A stretch of 64,000 nt of DNA from Liolophura sinensis. Lineage: Eukaryota; Mollusca; Polyplacophora; Chitonida; Chitonidae. Location of the stretch: positions 62,410,984 through 62,474,983 of the forward strand of contig NC_088300.1 in assembly GCF_032854445.1 (NCBI RefSeq), in the 5' to 3' direction. Below, piece after piece: positions 35,118 through 48,179 of the stretch. The notes below the pieces were generated by a model. That model did not search any database. It was not told the DNA's origin and saw nothing but the letters and a program-made list of their open reading frames with translations. Numbering within the stretch: the first letter of the stretch is position 1; every line of letters starts with the position of its first letter. A program made the position numbers and the translations under genes.

Positions 35118-36204
35118 TGATCCTGTTCAGACATGTAATCAGTTCGGTAATGAGGTTACATTGCTAGAGAAGCTCAATTTGTGAATTAAACACCTGGATT
35201 GTTTACCAGTTCGACCGAACGGTGTCTGAAGCGATCAGCTGGCACAAGCCGGATCCTGTTAGCGAGTCTCTAAATTGGACAGTTGACGATAGCGGGTTAC
35301 CATTCGGTTGCTAAATGGACAGTCTTTATTGGAGAACTAAAATAAACCTGATTTACTGAATTGACACACGAATGTTGAAAGGTGATCTGACTATGTGAGA
35401 GTAGTGTCCGGCAGATACATGTAAGACGGGGCATTGAAGGCCCTCGTCTTAGTTTGTGTACGCCCCCTTTACGTGCTTCACAAACATAACAATTGCCCTG
35501 CTTCAGCTTCTAGTCTGATTGTGTGTTTACAGATTCAGATGGCTCTTCAGCGAACTGAGCGTGCCCTCAACTAATGACGGTAATCAGTGAGGAGGTCAGA
35601 GACTGGATAAGTTTCGTACACTTGTAAAGCTGGCTTTGCATGACTTTGGATGACTTTGCCTGAAGGATGTTTAGACGTTAACTACTCATTCGCGAAAGAC
35701 AGGACTGGAAACAGGATTGGGTTCCATGGGCGGGTTCCAGATCTTAGCGATGTTATTCTAAAGATTTCCCAAAAGAAAGTCATGGGAAACAACGTAAAAA
35801 GCTGTATATGAATGGAGCACATCCCTCAGCATTAATATGTAACACTGTATTAAATTACAATGACTTTGTTAGTAACCTCTATAGTTCTGGATGTATATTT
35901 AGGTCACTTAGAAGGTGTCGTTGTCGGCTATGGCATAAAGCTAGATCGGAATGCTCGTAAAATGACTGCAGAACACGATGGACACATTCTAATGTGTGTT
36001 TGGCATCCTCAGTGACGGCTCAGTGAATAAAAGACGGCTTCACCTATTTATAGGCAAACGGTGCCAGGGACAAAGGTTAAACTTGTGATGCCAGCAGTTT
36101 CTCATTTCCTGTGTGCGTGATTCAGGAATAATATTCCCCTATAATGCTGAGGTAAATCTAAACAGTTCCATATTCATTCGGGGTTTTGCATAAAAAGAAT
36201 ACAG

Positions 36205-37070
36205 TACTGCTCTATCCTAAGGATGTATCTGACACATATATGGGTCGGAACAACCACGAAAGAGGGGCGTAATACCACAGGAAGATGCTCACATCATACA
36301 CCGATCACACAGCTAGGATGGGCGTGGGACCCGCATATGATGGGCGTAGGATCCGACCATCATCCGCGCAGGGTTTTACGGCATACTCTAGCATTGACAC
36401 ATAAACAACAAATCCCATGTTGTTCGACAACAACATTTAGAAACGGTCTAGTTCCCGGCGTGGTTACTTATTTGCACATAATCATAATAATACGCAGCTC
36501 GAGTCTCGGTAATTATTCGCTATTAAGTGATAATATAGTGTATAGTTATAACAGAAATTATACATGCTAATTTAGGTACCACAAATGGCTAATTTGTAAT
36601 TTTAGTACAGGTTTTGCCGAAAACTTACGTCATCGGCCCTGGAATGCGGTTACGATTGGACATTTCCACTGACACTAATAAACTTCGACGAGAAACGGGA
36701 AAGCGAAACTCGAAGGTCATATATTTGGCTAGCTCACCGTTTAACTGGCTTGAATGAATGAGAGTAAGGACAATGATAAACCATTCTACTAATACTTTTC
36801 TCGTTACCACGCCTGCCTTACCAGATAAGCAAACTGAAGATACATCTTGTCATGTTTACAACTAGCGTGTGGGCAAAGGCTAAAGTACCGTAAAACTGTC
36901 TGCACGAGGCTATTGGTCTGTACCGGTCGATCAAGATTCGCGAAAGATGCTATCAGGATGGTGCCAACATCCGCGTATGGGCCGCCCATCATGGCCGTAT
37001 GATCAGCCCCAAGATGCGCGCAGGTTGGGCGAATGATACGCGTAGAGTATGTTGTTAGGATAGGGCAGTT
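36205..37070 (-). mobile_element. Element C, copy 2 (inserted in B1)
   Basis: This 866-bp segment starts TACTGCTCTATCCTAA and ends TTAGGATAGGGCAGT. It aligns inversely with 8821-9644, including the shared words 'acttaggattattatgattatgtgcaaat'-like and 'agcctttgcccacac'. B2 (near 42645) and B3 (near 46000) read through the corresponding point without it. No transposase frame is present. Element C sits in both unrelated arrays in opposite orientation, so it arrived independently of array growth. Confidence 0.72.
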
Positions 37071-37299
37071 TTGTTTATGGTGAGGGTTACTTGATAGTGG
37101 CTTCATGTCAAGATAACATCATCTCAGTGATATAACCCTTACAATCCTTTCCTGATAGCTTCTTATGGTCATTCGTTTGGTCTCCTGTATTCAATGGCCC
37201 GTCCCACGCTTTTGCGACCCCTCCATATTTCATTCGTGCATAAACATAAGGCTGACGATGAAGACATTGGACTCCTCTCTTGGACTGAGAAGTATGAGA

Positions 37300-37440
37300 T
37301 TTATGAAACCCACGGCCATTCACAGGCTGCTGACACATCTTCCCCCGTGTGGTCTTAGACGAAGCCAGTATCAGCTGGAATTGAACTCACAGGAACCTCA
37401 TGAGTGAGAGGCCTGCTTGGTCATTGCACCGTTCTGGCGT
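37300..37440 (-). mobile_element. SINE family A, 5' two-thirds
   Basis: On the minus strand it has a degraded head, 'gcctctcactcatgaggtt', box-B-like GAGTTCAATTCC and 'ctggcttcgtctaag...ggccgtgggttt'. The 3' tail is missing. It lies in a B1 segment of about 420 bp that is flanked by two related copies of 'catatttcatt..gacattgg' (about 37227-37272 and 37690-37733). Confidence 0.7.
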
Positions 37441-39419
37441 CAAAAGTTTTAAAAAATTCCTAATATTACATAAATATGAATTATAGTTCATCTGTTTAAG
37501 TTCAAGTGCAAATCTCAGCTAAATATATTTGCACTGTACCATAGAGCTGCCTTGTGTACAACAGAAAGACGTTCGTGGTCATTAGTAAGTTTAACAGGTT
37601 CCATTGTAAATTATGTAAACGGCGACGCCACACAGAAAATTTAAAAAAGTCGATGACGCGTTCCGTGATGATGCCCCCACGGCAACCATGTTTCATTAGC
37701 GCCAAGCCATAAGGTTGACAATGCAGACATTGGTGGCGCTATCTGGCTCTCTCAACCACAAACACTAGGGCTAAGCAGTGTCGCATATATGGATGGCTCT
37801 GCTTCAAAGATCATGGTGGGTGTGAACATGAGTAAACTGCCATTGCATAACTGACAGTTTCTGGAGGCAGTTTAGTCAGGGGCACCCGCTGATGATTAAA
37901 TATAACGATAAATATTAGTTGAAACTACAAGCCAAATTGAGAGTTTGGGAAAGAAGTTGGAGTGTATTATGTCCCATATGTTTATGATATTCTGATAGAC
38001 CTAAAAACGTGATACTGTTTTGTTGTTTTATTTTCTACACAGAGTTGTTCTCCAAGATTTTTTCCGCATAAATTTTGTATCAGTATTGTTGAAATGATGT
38101 TAAAAAGTCTCCCTTTTGATCGATGCCAGTTATCTTTCTTTTGATATTAATAAACACATGCTTAATTACATTCTTTCATTGAAAGTTCCAAATGATTCAT
38201 AATATTACGTAAGTATGAATAATTATTGTTAACTCGATAAAGTTGATGTACTAAAGTATTATGCACAATGTATAATACCAAACCTGGCTGTCGAACTATC
38301 ATTTGAACCACGCAAATACAACCGAACACAGATGCCAAAAATATGGAGAAATCAGGGCCAAAGCTCTGCCTCAGTACAACAAAAATACGCCCTTGATCAG
38401 TTGAAGCTTTAACCGGTGGCTTTGCCAATTATGTCAGCTGCCACGGCATGTACAGGAGTAGGAGAAAAATATTAGATAAAGAAATTGATATAAAGTGATC
38501 ACCCACTACAAGGCCATGTTACAAAATACTGACGAGATGTGTCACCATGACAAATGTTCTTGGCCAACCGTTGTGACAGCTTTGTAAGACCATCTCCAAC
38601 CACTTTGAAATCCATTGGGACCGACCTGTTAGGAGACACAATTGTAATAAAACAGAAAGGACATTGAAAGCGACGCTTGGTCCTCTAACAAAGCAGGCAA
38701 TGAAAGGAAACAGAAATCAGTTGTGCAGTATACATCATAATGATACTCTGCTGTGTACATTGCATAATGACAAAACTCTCCTGTCCCTCCGCGCGTATCG
38801 GCTTTCCTGGAATAATCATCGCAAACAATTTGCTAACCCACATGCTTCTGTGATTATACCGACAAACCGAATACTTTTGCTTTTACAAGAACACATTTTT
38901 ATTGCGCGCGTGTTGTTCACCTACACCGTATGCCCGTATTAATAAATTCACTTCTGTGGATCCCAACAATGACGCGCTTGTCATCTTCATCATCTCCTTC
39001 TGTACTATCATTGACTTCTCCCCCTGAATCCAATCAGAGCGTCTGCATTTTAAAATAAAATATCCTTTGAGATATGGTCAAAATCAACTGATGTAAGGTG
39101 AATCCATTTTTCCATTCTAGTCGATCGATTACAATACATTTCAAATGGCTTGTGGCTCATTTATGTATAGGCCATTGTTGTGTTCGCATATAGAGCACAT
39201 GTGAAAGTCCCCTTGTAATAGGCTTGAACGTTTTTATGACAAACGAAGTCATAAAATGCCTAATAAAAGTTTGCATTTGTTTTATGACACAAATGACTAA
39301 AGCATTATTCCCCGTCAAACCTGCCTGTGTAAATCACGTTAACTGAAGAGCAGTATAGAGAACAGAGTTACAGAGCCACATCACACTCTGTAATGGGCGG
39401 TGCATGAAGAGGACAATAC

Positions 39420-39545
39420 ACACACATGTTTATTGATTTATTCGGATTTAATGTCGTATTCAAGAATATATCACTTATATGGCAATGGCCAGCTTTACTG
39501 GAGAGGGAAAGTGGGCAAATCCTCTGAGAACCTTTTCTTTCCCTT
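39420..39545 (-). mobile_element. Old SINE A-related 3' end in array B
   Basis: On the minus strand the words 'ctggccattgccatataagtgatatattcttgaata' and an AAAT-like tail match the SINE-A 3' end. Counterparts are at about 42945-43010 (B3) and 48243-48300 (B4), so this copy was part of the B unit before the array formed. Confidence 0.55.
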
Positions 39546-41071
39546 TTCATCAGGTACCTGGACAATGTTCTGACCTAAAATCTCAGCAAAATTAACATTA
39601 GCTGCAATCGAACATGTGATTCACTTTTTAAAAAAAATAATCGGTTGGGCCGAGAGAGACGCTTTAATGCTAAATATTTACATATTTACAAGTTCCTCTC
39701 AATATATACATACTGGAATGTGTGACAGAGGGTAAACAATGCCTGAATCATGAGAGTATAAAACGGTTCTGCATATCGAAAAAAATTTTGGATTCTTTGT
39801 TCTCTTTTCTACAGTTATCCCATTAAAAGGAAAGCTTTTTCACCCATCTCATTAACTTCCCAATAACCCTGACGACAAGATCATACAATTGGTTAGCATT
39901 ACAACTATGCCCAGGTCAGTCTCCAGCAGGTGGTCGATGCTCTGGTTTAAGTGATGAATATACTGTAATAACATTCCTGTTGACGCAGTTTGCAGAGGCT
40001 GTCATCATTTGTCGCTCACCAGTTGCCATTCACTTCTAAAAGATTCAATAGACTCCCCTATTGTCCCTTAATACAGTTCCGGCGCCACTGGCTCCCTTCC
40101 GTTCCGGCAATATTGTGTCACTCGCACTCGCGAATGGCTCAAGAATAATTGTTCTCTATTTGATTGATCTTTGAAATTGTGCTACATCTAACCTGAACGA
40201 CTTGTAAGTCTCCTCTGTCAGTCACTCTCCGGAACCTCGCCAAGTGGTTCTCTACTAATCTGTCCTGCCCTGACACCCTCAGAAAACTGAGTTTAGAGTT
40301 ATCAGCCTTGCCACCTTATGGTATTTACACAATTACTTAGGAAGCTGTACAAACGACATTCCGCGAATACGTGTCAGATATAAACCATTTGTGGGGCGTG
40401 CTGTTTATTTTGCATCAGTTTGATCCATTTGTGATAGATAAGTTGTCTGAATTCCCATACAGCTGAACACAATATGATTACAGTGAAGATAGAAGGCTGA
40501 AGCACCGGATACGTGACAACATGATTTCAATGACTTATACATGATTTATAATTCTGGAATTATAAATTGTGGATAAGGTTTCTATTCAGTTAGGCATGGA
40601 TTCTTGTTGCTGCACGTCGGCTACTGCCAACTCTATGGACTTTCGCTAAAAAAAGCAAAAAGGAAGAAAATAGCCTATTTTCTTGAAGTCAGCTATAAGT
40701 GAACTGATCTCCAGATCAAGTATGCTTTGTTGCCCGAAAGTGATCCCTTGACATCATTTAATTGTTTCCTTACCAAACCGTCCGGTAAATGTCTTTCTGT
40801 TGATGATTAATTTTTATGCAGAATGAGGACGGTGACGCAGGTGTAGGTGTATGTGACAAGATAAGCAGAGATGTGGAAATTAGCTTTTAAGTTTACACAT
40901 AATTATGTATTTTGATGGGAAAGTTCTACACATTATTTTTAACCATGGAAGCCTTGAACGGCCAGTAGGTCGTAATATACTGATATAATCTGGACCGGGT
41001 AAAATCTTTTGCCTGATGTTATTAAATATGTCCAACAGACCATGGTTTTTATATTACATCACTTCGACATA

Positions 41072-41619
41072 TATGCTGTGGCACACAGCGCTCTGGTACT
41101 CAGGGAAGGAGACATAGATGCTGTGGCACGCGGCGTTCTGGTACTCAGGGAAAGAGACACAGATGCTGTGGCACGCAGCGTTCTGGTACTCAGGAAAGGA
41201 AACATAGATGCTGTGGCACGCAGCGTTCTGGTACGCAGGGAAGGAGATAGAGACCGTCGCACGCAGTGTTCTGGTACCCAGGGAAAGAGACATAGAGGCT
41301 GTGGCACGCAACGTTCTGGTGCTTAGGGAAGGAAACATATATGCTGTGGAACGCAGCGTTGTGGTACTTAGGGAAGGAGACATAGATGCTTTGGCACGCA
41401 GCGTTAGGGCACTCGGAGAACGAGACATAGAGCCTGTGGCACGCAGCATTTTGGTGCTCAAGGAAGGAGATAAAGGCTGTCGCTTCAGCGTTCTGGTACC
41501 CAGGGAAGGAGACAGAGAGGCTGTGGCATGCAGCATTCTCGTATTCAGGGAAGGAGACATAGATGCTGTGGCACGCAGCGTTCTGGTACTCAGGGAAGGG
41601 GACATAGAGGCTGTTGAGT
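41072..41619 (+). repeat. 45-bp minisatellite, about 12 copies
   Basis: The consensus 45-mer reads as gctgtggcacgcagcg, then ttctggtactcaggg, then aaggagacatagat. Copies differ mainly by point changes and most have the same length. Because 45 is a multiple of three, long frames are open on both strands: plus repeats AVARSVLVLREGDID (15 residues) and two minus frames of 189 and 148 codons. Sister units B1 (about 34730-34790), B3 (about 44625-44680) and B5 (about 58030-58095, inverted) have just one related copy. I regard the frames as by-products of the period, not genes. Confidence 0.93.
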
Positions 41620-44600
41620 GCACAGGTCATACTCATATAAGGGTTAACAAACCAGTTAGAATGTTAATGGTGTTCGACCCGTATGAGGCATAGGTTCACC
41701 GTAGAGTGCAATGATTACACCAAATCCAATATTGTCGTCTGGGGAAGGGGCTACCAGGTTACGACCGGCGCGGCCGACAATGCTATCTGCGAGACAAAAG
41801 ACCAATTCGAGTTGACGTGTGCTTTCGGGGTGACCCATTGATCCGTCCAGACAAGTAATCAGTTCCGAATATGACGTTACATCGCTAGAGAAGCTGAATT
41901 TGCGAATTAAACACCTGGACTGTTTACCAACCTGTCCGATCCCTGTCGGAAGCGATCAGCTGGCACGAGCTGGATCCTGTTAACGAGTCTCCCAATTCGA
42001 CACTCGACGAAAGAGGCTGAGCATTCGGTCGCTACATCAACGTTCCTTTATGGAGAACTAAAATAGTTTTGAGTCAGTGAATTTACTGAAGGACAGGATG
42101 GTATTATATATCATGTGAGTAATGTGGGTATATCCGGAGTCTGAGTAGAACAGCGCGATGAAGGCCATCGCCTTTGTTTGCGGGCGCTCCCTTTTAAGTG
42201 CTCCACATACATAACAATTGCCGTCATTCAGCTTTCAGCCGGACTGCATAATTCAGATGGTTCTTCAGAGCCGAATTGAGATTGTCCTCAGAGAATTCGG
42301 TAAACTCGTTCTCAGCCGAGTAGAAATGATAGCCCAGGACAGTGGGTTGAAGTAATGAACGTTATCAGTAAATGAGGAGGTCTAAGAGTGGGGAATTTTC
42401 GTGCATTTGTAGGGCTGGGTTAACATGACTTTGTCTGAAGAGAGTGTAGTCGTTAACTACTCATCAGCGAAAAACGAGACAGGACGCAGGAGTATGATGT
42501 ACGGGCGGCCTTCAGATCTTTGAGGTCTTATTTTACAGGAACTTATTCGGTTTATTGAATAGGAATACTAGTAGACTGATATTTACACCAATGTAAACCT
42601 GAATAGTTCCATATTTATTCAGCGTCCTGCAAAAAGAGAGGTACTATATATGCTGATGGTTACGTGACAGTGGCTTCGTGCAACGATAACATCTTCCCTG
42701 TGATAAAACCCTACAATCCCTTCCTGATTGATCCTGAACTTGATGAGGCCTTTCTCCTGGTCTCTTGTAGTCGATGGCCCGTCTCTCGCCAATGCCACCA
42801 CCGTCTCTATATTTCATTACCACATAACCACATAATCACATTAAGGACATTAGCACATACTCATGTCATCTGGCATACAGTAGAGACTACTGAATTGTAG
42901 ATCCACACTCTGTAATAGGCGAACATGAAGAGGACAAGACACAATTATTTATTGATTTACTAACTCTGGGTTTACCTTTGTATTTAAGAATATATCATTA
43001 ATACTACGGTGGAACCTTCTCTCACTCTCTTCATGAGGTACCTGGAAAACCTTCTGAGATAAAACCTCAACAAAACTAACATTAGCTGCATTCGAACACA
43101 CGAATTAGTTACTTTTTTAGTTGCGAGCAGTTTAGCAGAGAGTGACGCTTAAAAACTAAGATGGTCCTCCCCTAAATATATACATGTTGAAATGTGTGAC
43201 TTGGTGTAAATAAGGCTACAGTAATGAGACTGTAAAGTGGTTCTTCATATTTAAACCATGCCTAATATAAGGTAATATTAAACACAGTTAAATATGAAAT
43301 GAGTGTCTGTTGATGAAGCGCTCACATGAAATTTTTTTTACAATAACCTCTTACAGGTTTCACTATCCTACTGCGGATTACATTATAGACAAGGACAATA
43401 CTGTCTGAAAAATACGACGTTGTTTCTATACTGACTAGTTATATCACCAGCCACCATTGTAAATTCTCAATGATTTATCCAAAAAAACAAAACTCATTCA
43501 TTCAGCTTCGTGGTCCAGCTTCCTCGTCCAGCTTGTTATTGTTGCGGAATGAAAAGCAAGATGTAGTTAATGTGCACAGTAATTTGAATGGCAATTGGTG
43601 AGTAAAATAAATATATGAAAATCCAACTGCAAATCACAAATGTTCAAGAAAAGGCGTTATGCACTAAAATCAACAAAAAACATCAAGTGGCAAGTATTAA
43701 AAATTGCTGATATCCGGTTTTGGAGGTGGTGATCTTTCTGAGCTGACTTTCTCGTGAACTGCTTCCTGTGTCGTTTTATTTCATGAACATAGCCACTAAT
43801 TCGGTTACACTACTATCATGCAGGTTTATTAGGCGGGCTATAAACATGGAGTGTTTGCGCTCAGCTCTAAATATAGATGTAATGGTCCATAAAACAGACA
43901 GATCTTTAACAGGATCTGGACCACATCTAACCTACACGACTTCAAAACGCCTCTTTTGTCAGTCACTCCCACGGAAGCTCGCCAAGTGGCTCTCTGCTAG
44001 GCTGTCCTCTGCTGGCGCCGTCAGAAAAGTGACTTTAGTGCTTTGAGTCTTGTCTCCCGATGGTATTTACACAAATACTTAGGGAATGTGTTGAGCGTGA
44101 TGTTTGTTCTGCATCAGTTTGATCCGTCTATCCTAGATGAGCAGTCTTAATTCCTATACAACAGGACACAATAGAACTATAGGGCGGATTGAAGACGGAA
44201 GTACTAGATACATGACAAAACTATCACATTGACATTCTTTGCAAATACACATCGTGGATATTTAAAGAAGAAACACTGCTCATCTCCGTTCAGTCAGATA
44301 CATGTGTATGTGATGTTTATTACATGAAAGATGTCTAGTTCAAGCAGGCTTTATTCGTGCTGCGACACGTATCCATGTGCACCAGTGTTTACTTTCTTTT
44401 TCACCTTGTGGAAATCTCAGAATCATAAATCATAAATTTAAATCATATTCAAAAATATATTCACTTACTGGGACGGAAAGAGTTCATTCCAGAAACCTGA
44501 ACTTCTGTTACAAGTTAAAAAAGGGCAAGGCATAACTAAGTGCTAACATCAATATTTAATAGAAACATAGCAAAACCTTATGGGTGATATTAGAATTAGA

Positions 44601-46200
44601 TTTATGTACTGCAGACTATGGTGTATACCCTCAAGCACGCAATTCTCTGCAACTGACGGAAGGAGACAGTGAGACTGTTGGTAGCATAGGACACATCCAA
44701 ATAAGAAAACAACCACTTAGAATGTTAATGGTGTTCGACCCGTATGAGGCATAAGTTCACCTTAGAACTACAACGAATCCAAAACAGTCGTCTGGGGAAG
44801 GGGCTACCAGGTTACGGCCGGTGCCACCGCTAATATAATCTGTGAGACAAAAGACCATTTGGAGTTGCCGTGTGTTTTGAGGCTAACCCATCAATCTGGC
44901 AAAACATGTAATCAGTTCCGTAATGACTTTACATCACCAAAGAAGCTCAATTTGCGAATTTAACACCTGGACCCTTTACCAACCCAACAGATCGCTGTAG
45001 GGATCACAGAGACCAACTGACACAAGCTGGATCCTGTTAGCAAGTCTCCAAATTAGACAGTCGACGAAGGAGGCTGGGCATTCGGTCTGATATAATATAC
45101 GGACACTGTTTATTGGAGAACTAAAATAAATTCGATTTACAGAATTGACGGAGGTAAGGAGACGGGTTGATCTTACTAAAAGTGAGTGTATCCGGCAGAC
45201 ACATGTAGATCGAAGCACCTCGGAATGAAAGTCGCCGTCTTTGTTTGTCAGCCTCTCCCCTTTAAGTGCTTCACATACATGACAATTACCGACAATCAGC
45301 TTCTAGCGTGATTGTGTGTTTGCAGTATTCCGATGGTTCTTCGAGGTCGAATTGAGGGTGTCCTCGGGACAAGGGGTAAACTCGTTCTCAGGCCAATAGA
45401 GGTGATAGCCGAGAACACTGTCGCTAAGTAATGAAGGTAATCAGTAAATGAGGTGGCCTGAGAGTGGATAATTTAGGTAGATTTGTACAATGGGTTTTAC
45501 ATGACTTTGAAGCAGGAAGTTAACTAGTCATTTGAGAAATACCGGTCTGGTTGCGAATTTTAGCCATTTTATTCTAACGTCTTTACAGAGACGGTGTCAT
45601 GGAAAGCAACACTGGAAGCTGTATACAAACTGCGCAATTTCCCCAGCATTATTATGCAGCATTGTGTTGAATTACTTCGTTATTGGCCTCTACTGTTCTG
45701 GATGTATCCTTAAGTCACTTAGAAAGCCACGTTATCGGCAATGCGAAATTGTTGGACCGGAACGACAGCAGGCCGACAACAGAATACGACCGCGATTCTA
45801 CTCAGTTTTTGGCATCCTCAGTCAGACGGCTTCAGTTATTTATAGGCAAACAGTGCTTAGGACAAGAGTTAAGTTCGTCATGCCAGTAGTTTCAGGTTTC
45901 CTGTGTGAACGAATCAGGAATAAAATATTTAGCTATAATACCTTAGTAAATATAAACAATTCCATATTCAATCCCGGTATTGCATAAAGAGGGTCACTAT
46001 ATACGCCGATCGTTAGGTGACAGTGGCTTCGTGTCAAAATGACGTCATCCCTACGATATAATCCCTACAATCCCTTCCTGATAGCTTCTTAAGGCCTTTC
46101 TTTTGGTCTCTTGTAGTCGACGGCCCGTCAGCGTGCTGATGCCACCCCGGCCTCCATATTTCATTAGCACCTAGCCATAAAACTGACAGTGCAGACATTG

Positions 46201-46243
46201 GCCCCATAGCCTGTGCTTGCGGCTCAAGCACAGGCTATGGGGC
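46201..46243. repeat. Perfect 19-bp inverted repeat (hairpin)
   Basis: Arms at 46201-46219 and 46225-46243 are exact complements around the 5-base loop CGGCT. The stem is GC-rich (GCCCCATAGCCTGTGCTTG). In B1 the same place (about 37733-37771) and in B5 (about 56810-56870) the sequence is related but does not form a perfect stem. Confidence 0.97.
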
Positions 46244-46764
46244 TGAGCAGTGTCTTGATTTATGAATGATTTTGTTTAATAAGTTATGTTGGACATGAAC
46301 AATAGCAAACTGCCGTGGCACTGTGTAACTGACAGTACATGGTGATAGTAGAGACGAAAACACGCCTGTGCTATAGTGCTAACGTTCCAATATAACCATA
46401 AAAATAAGTTACAAATATAAACCAAACCGAAAGCTTTCTAATGAAGTTAGAGAGTAGTATGTCTCGGTGTATTCCTGATATTCTAAGAGACGTCGAAAAA
46501 TGTGAAATTGTTTTTGTTTTATATTTTCTATAAAACATAGGGTCTTGTCCTCTCAGGTTACTTCCGCATTCGTGCTGTATTAGCTCCATGTGTTGAAATG
46601 ATGTTACAAAAATCCCCCTATAGTGCATGACAGTTACCGTTCTTATGAAATTATTAAACAGATGCCCAATTACATGTTGGAAAGGATTCATAATATCACA
46701 TAAGTATTAATTATAGTTAACTTGCTAAAGTTGATACACTAAACTGAGCTAAATATATTATATA

Positions 46765-47040
46765 TGTATGTATTTTTAAAGGTTTTACGCCCTACTTAAG
46801 ACTTTTTCACTTATATGACGACGAGGAGTCATTAGGCGTGTGTACATATATTGTGTCTTCTTGTGGCAAGGCGAGTTCATGACCCCAAAATGCTGCCTCC
46901 ACGGAAATGTGACACCAGACATGACTCCCCACCCAGTCACATTATGATGACACCGCAGGTGGCAAAATTGTCCGAGCGCTACCTAATATACCTGGGACAG
47001 AATACCCAACTTTGCATAACCGGGCATAAATGCCGGAAAA
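46765..47040 (-). mobile_element. SINE family C, partial
   Basis: On the minus strand it has 'catgtctggtgtcacatttccgtgg', 'gcagcattttggggtcatgaactcg', 'ccttgccacaagaagaca' and a tail 'gactcctcgtcgtcatataagtg..aaa'. Relatives are at 55860-56141 and 63770-64000. The tRNA-like head is not recognisable in this copy. Confidence 0.7.
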
Positions 47041-48179
47041 AATAGTTCATTGTGAACTAAACGATGTTCGTTCGAAAGGTGACATATTAAGCTTTACATT
47101 GTTGTATAAATCTGCAAAAGAACATGCTTTCACTTAGCTACAGGAAGCCGGAAACCTGTGGATTTGTATGTTTGTTATTTAGTTGGACAAATCCGGGAAC
47201 AGGGAAAGACCGTCAAGCGACAGTTCTGGTTTGATGTCTCAGCGATGAAAGCCTCTGAAGCCATCGTCTTTCTACCATCGACCAAGTGGAATGTCCTTTT
47301 AAATAACTTGATTAGTTACGCTGTATGGAAGGTATCTTTTTTGCTCCATAAATATACACTTGTCAGTTCAACTTGCCTCCATCACTGTAATCTGTCAGTA
47401 GGGGGAAGTGGTAAAAAGTCGATATAAAATGTTGAACGTCCACTACTAGGACACGAGAAGACAGTAAAGAGGTATGTCTCGATGGTAAACGTTCTTGACG
47501 TTGCTTTCTGACATCCTTGTAGGACGGGACCAGCCACTTGACGCGCTATTGCGGAGGAGATCTAGTCACGATATAAGAGAAAGGACATTGACAAGTGACA
47601 CTAAGCCCTCAGGCAAGTAAACAAAACAAAACGAGATATAAATCAATTATGCAGTCTAAATTATAATGATACGTTACTGTGTACAATGATTCACGACGAA
47701 AGCTCTGCTGCCCCACCCCGCATATCGGCTTTCCTAGAACAATCCGCACAAACCATCTGGTAAGGCCGATGATTATATAAGTATACTGACAGGTTGAATA
47801 CTTTCCATTTCACAAGAGGATACATTTCGTGTTATTCGCCAATGTCCGTGTCAGCACCTCGGCTTTTTTGGATCCGAATAATGGCACGCTTCTCATCTTC
47901 GTCTTATCCTTCTGCACGGGTGTTGACGTCTCTCAGTGAATCCAAACCCGGCGTCTGCAATTAAAAATGTATCCCTTGATGTAAAAACTCGGTAGTCAGT
48001 ACAGTAAATTCCAAATGGGTGGCTGTCTCATTTCAGCAGAGGTAATTATTGTGTCCTCTTGTAATGGGTTTGAACGTTTTATAGCAAAAGCCATAAAGTG
48101 TTCAAGTTGCATTTGCTTTATTACACAAATCACTTAAACATTATTCCCCGCCAAACGCCCATGCGTAAATCATGTCAGT

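Larger units (their letters stand above)
33356..39300 (+). repeat. Family B repeat unit B1
   Basis: Landmarks in order are: 'gaaaaggcgttatacactaaaatg' (33402); 'cacccatctcattaacttccc' (33839); 'cagttccggcgccactgg' (34079); 'ggatctggaccacgtctaacctg' (34170); 'gtttgattcatctgtgatagaat' (34401); 'ttagaatgttaatggtgttcga' (34937); 'cgtctggggaaggggccaccagg' (35024); 'gctggcacaagccggatcctgtta' (35239); 'ggcttcacctatttataggcaaac' (36037); 'tttcctgatagcttctt' (37147); and a distal part with 'tatcggctttcctgg' (38797). It contains element C (36205-37070) and a SINE-A fragment (37300-37440). No frame is maintained through the unit. Confidence 0.8.
39300..42900 (+). repeat. Family B repeat unit B2
   Basis: It begins around 'ccacatcacactctgtaatgggc' (39377, also found at B3 and B4 starts) and follows B1 through 'cacccatctcattaacttccc' (39841), 'cagttccggcgccactggctcc' (40075), 'ttagaatgttaatggtgttcgaccc' (41657) and 'aatcccttcctgattg' (42714). 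It stops short of the distal third present in B1 and B3. The 45-bp minisatellite lies inside it. Confidence 0.78.

Noticed and set aside
41054-41623. 189-codon minus-strand frame, the longest in the window.
   Set aside because: It lies wholly in the 45-bp minisatellite, whose period is a multiple of three. Openness is inherited from one repeat and is also seen on the opposite strand.
45532-45987. 151-codon frame in B3.
   Set aside because: The matching parts of B1 and B5 are broken in this frame and no domain is recognisable.
46201-46243. Helitron 3' hairpin.
   Set aside because: No CTRR terminus lies at the expected distance after the stem, and the hairpin is internal to unit B3.
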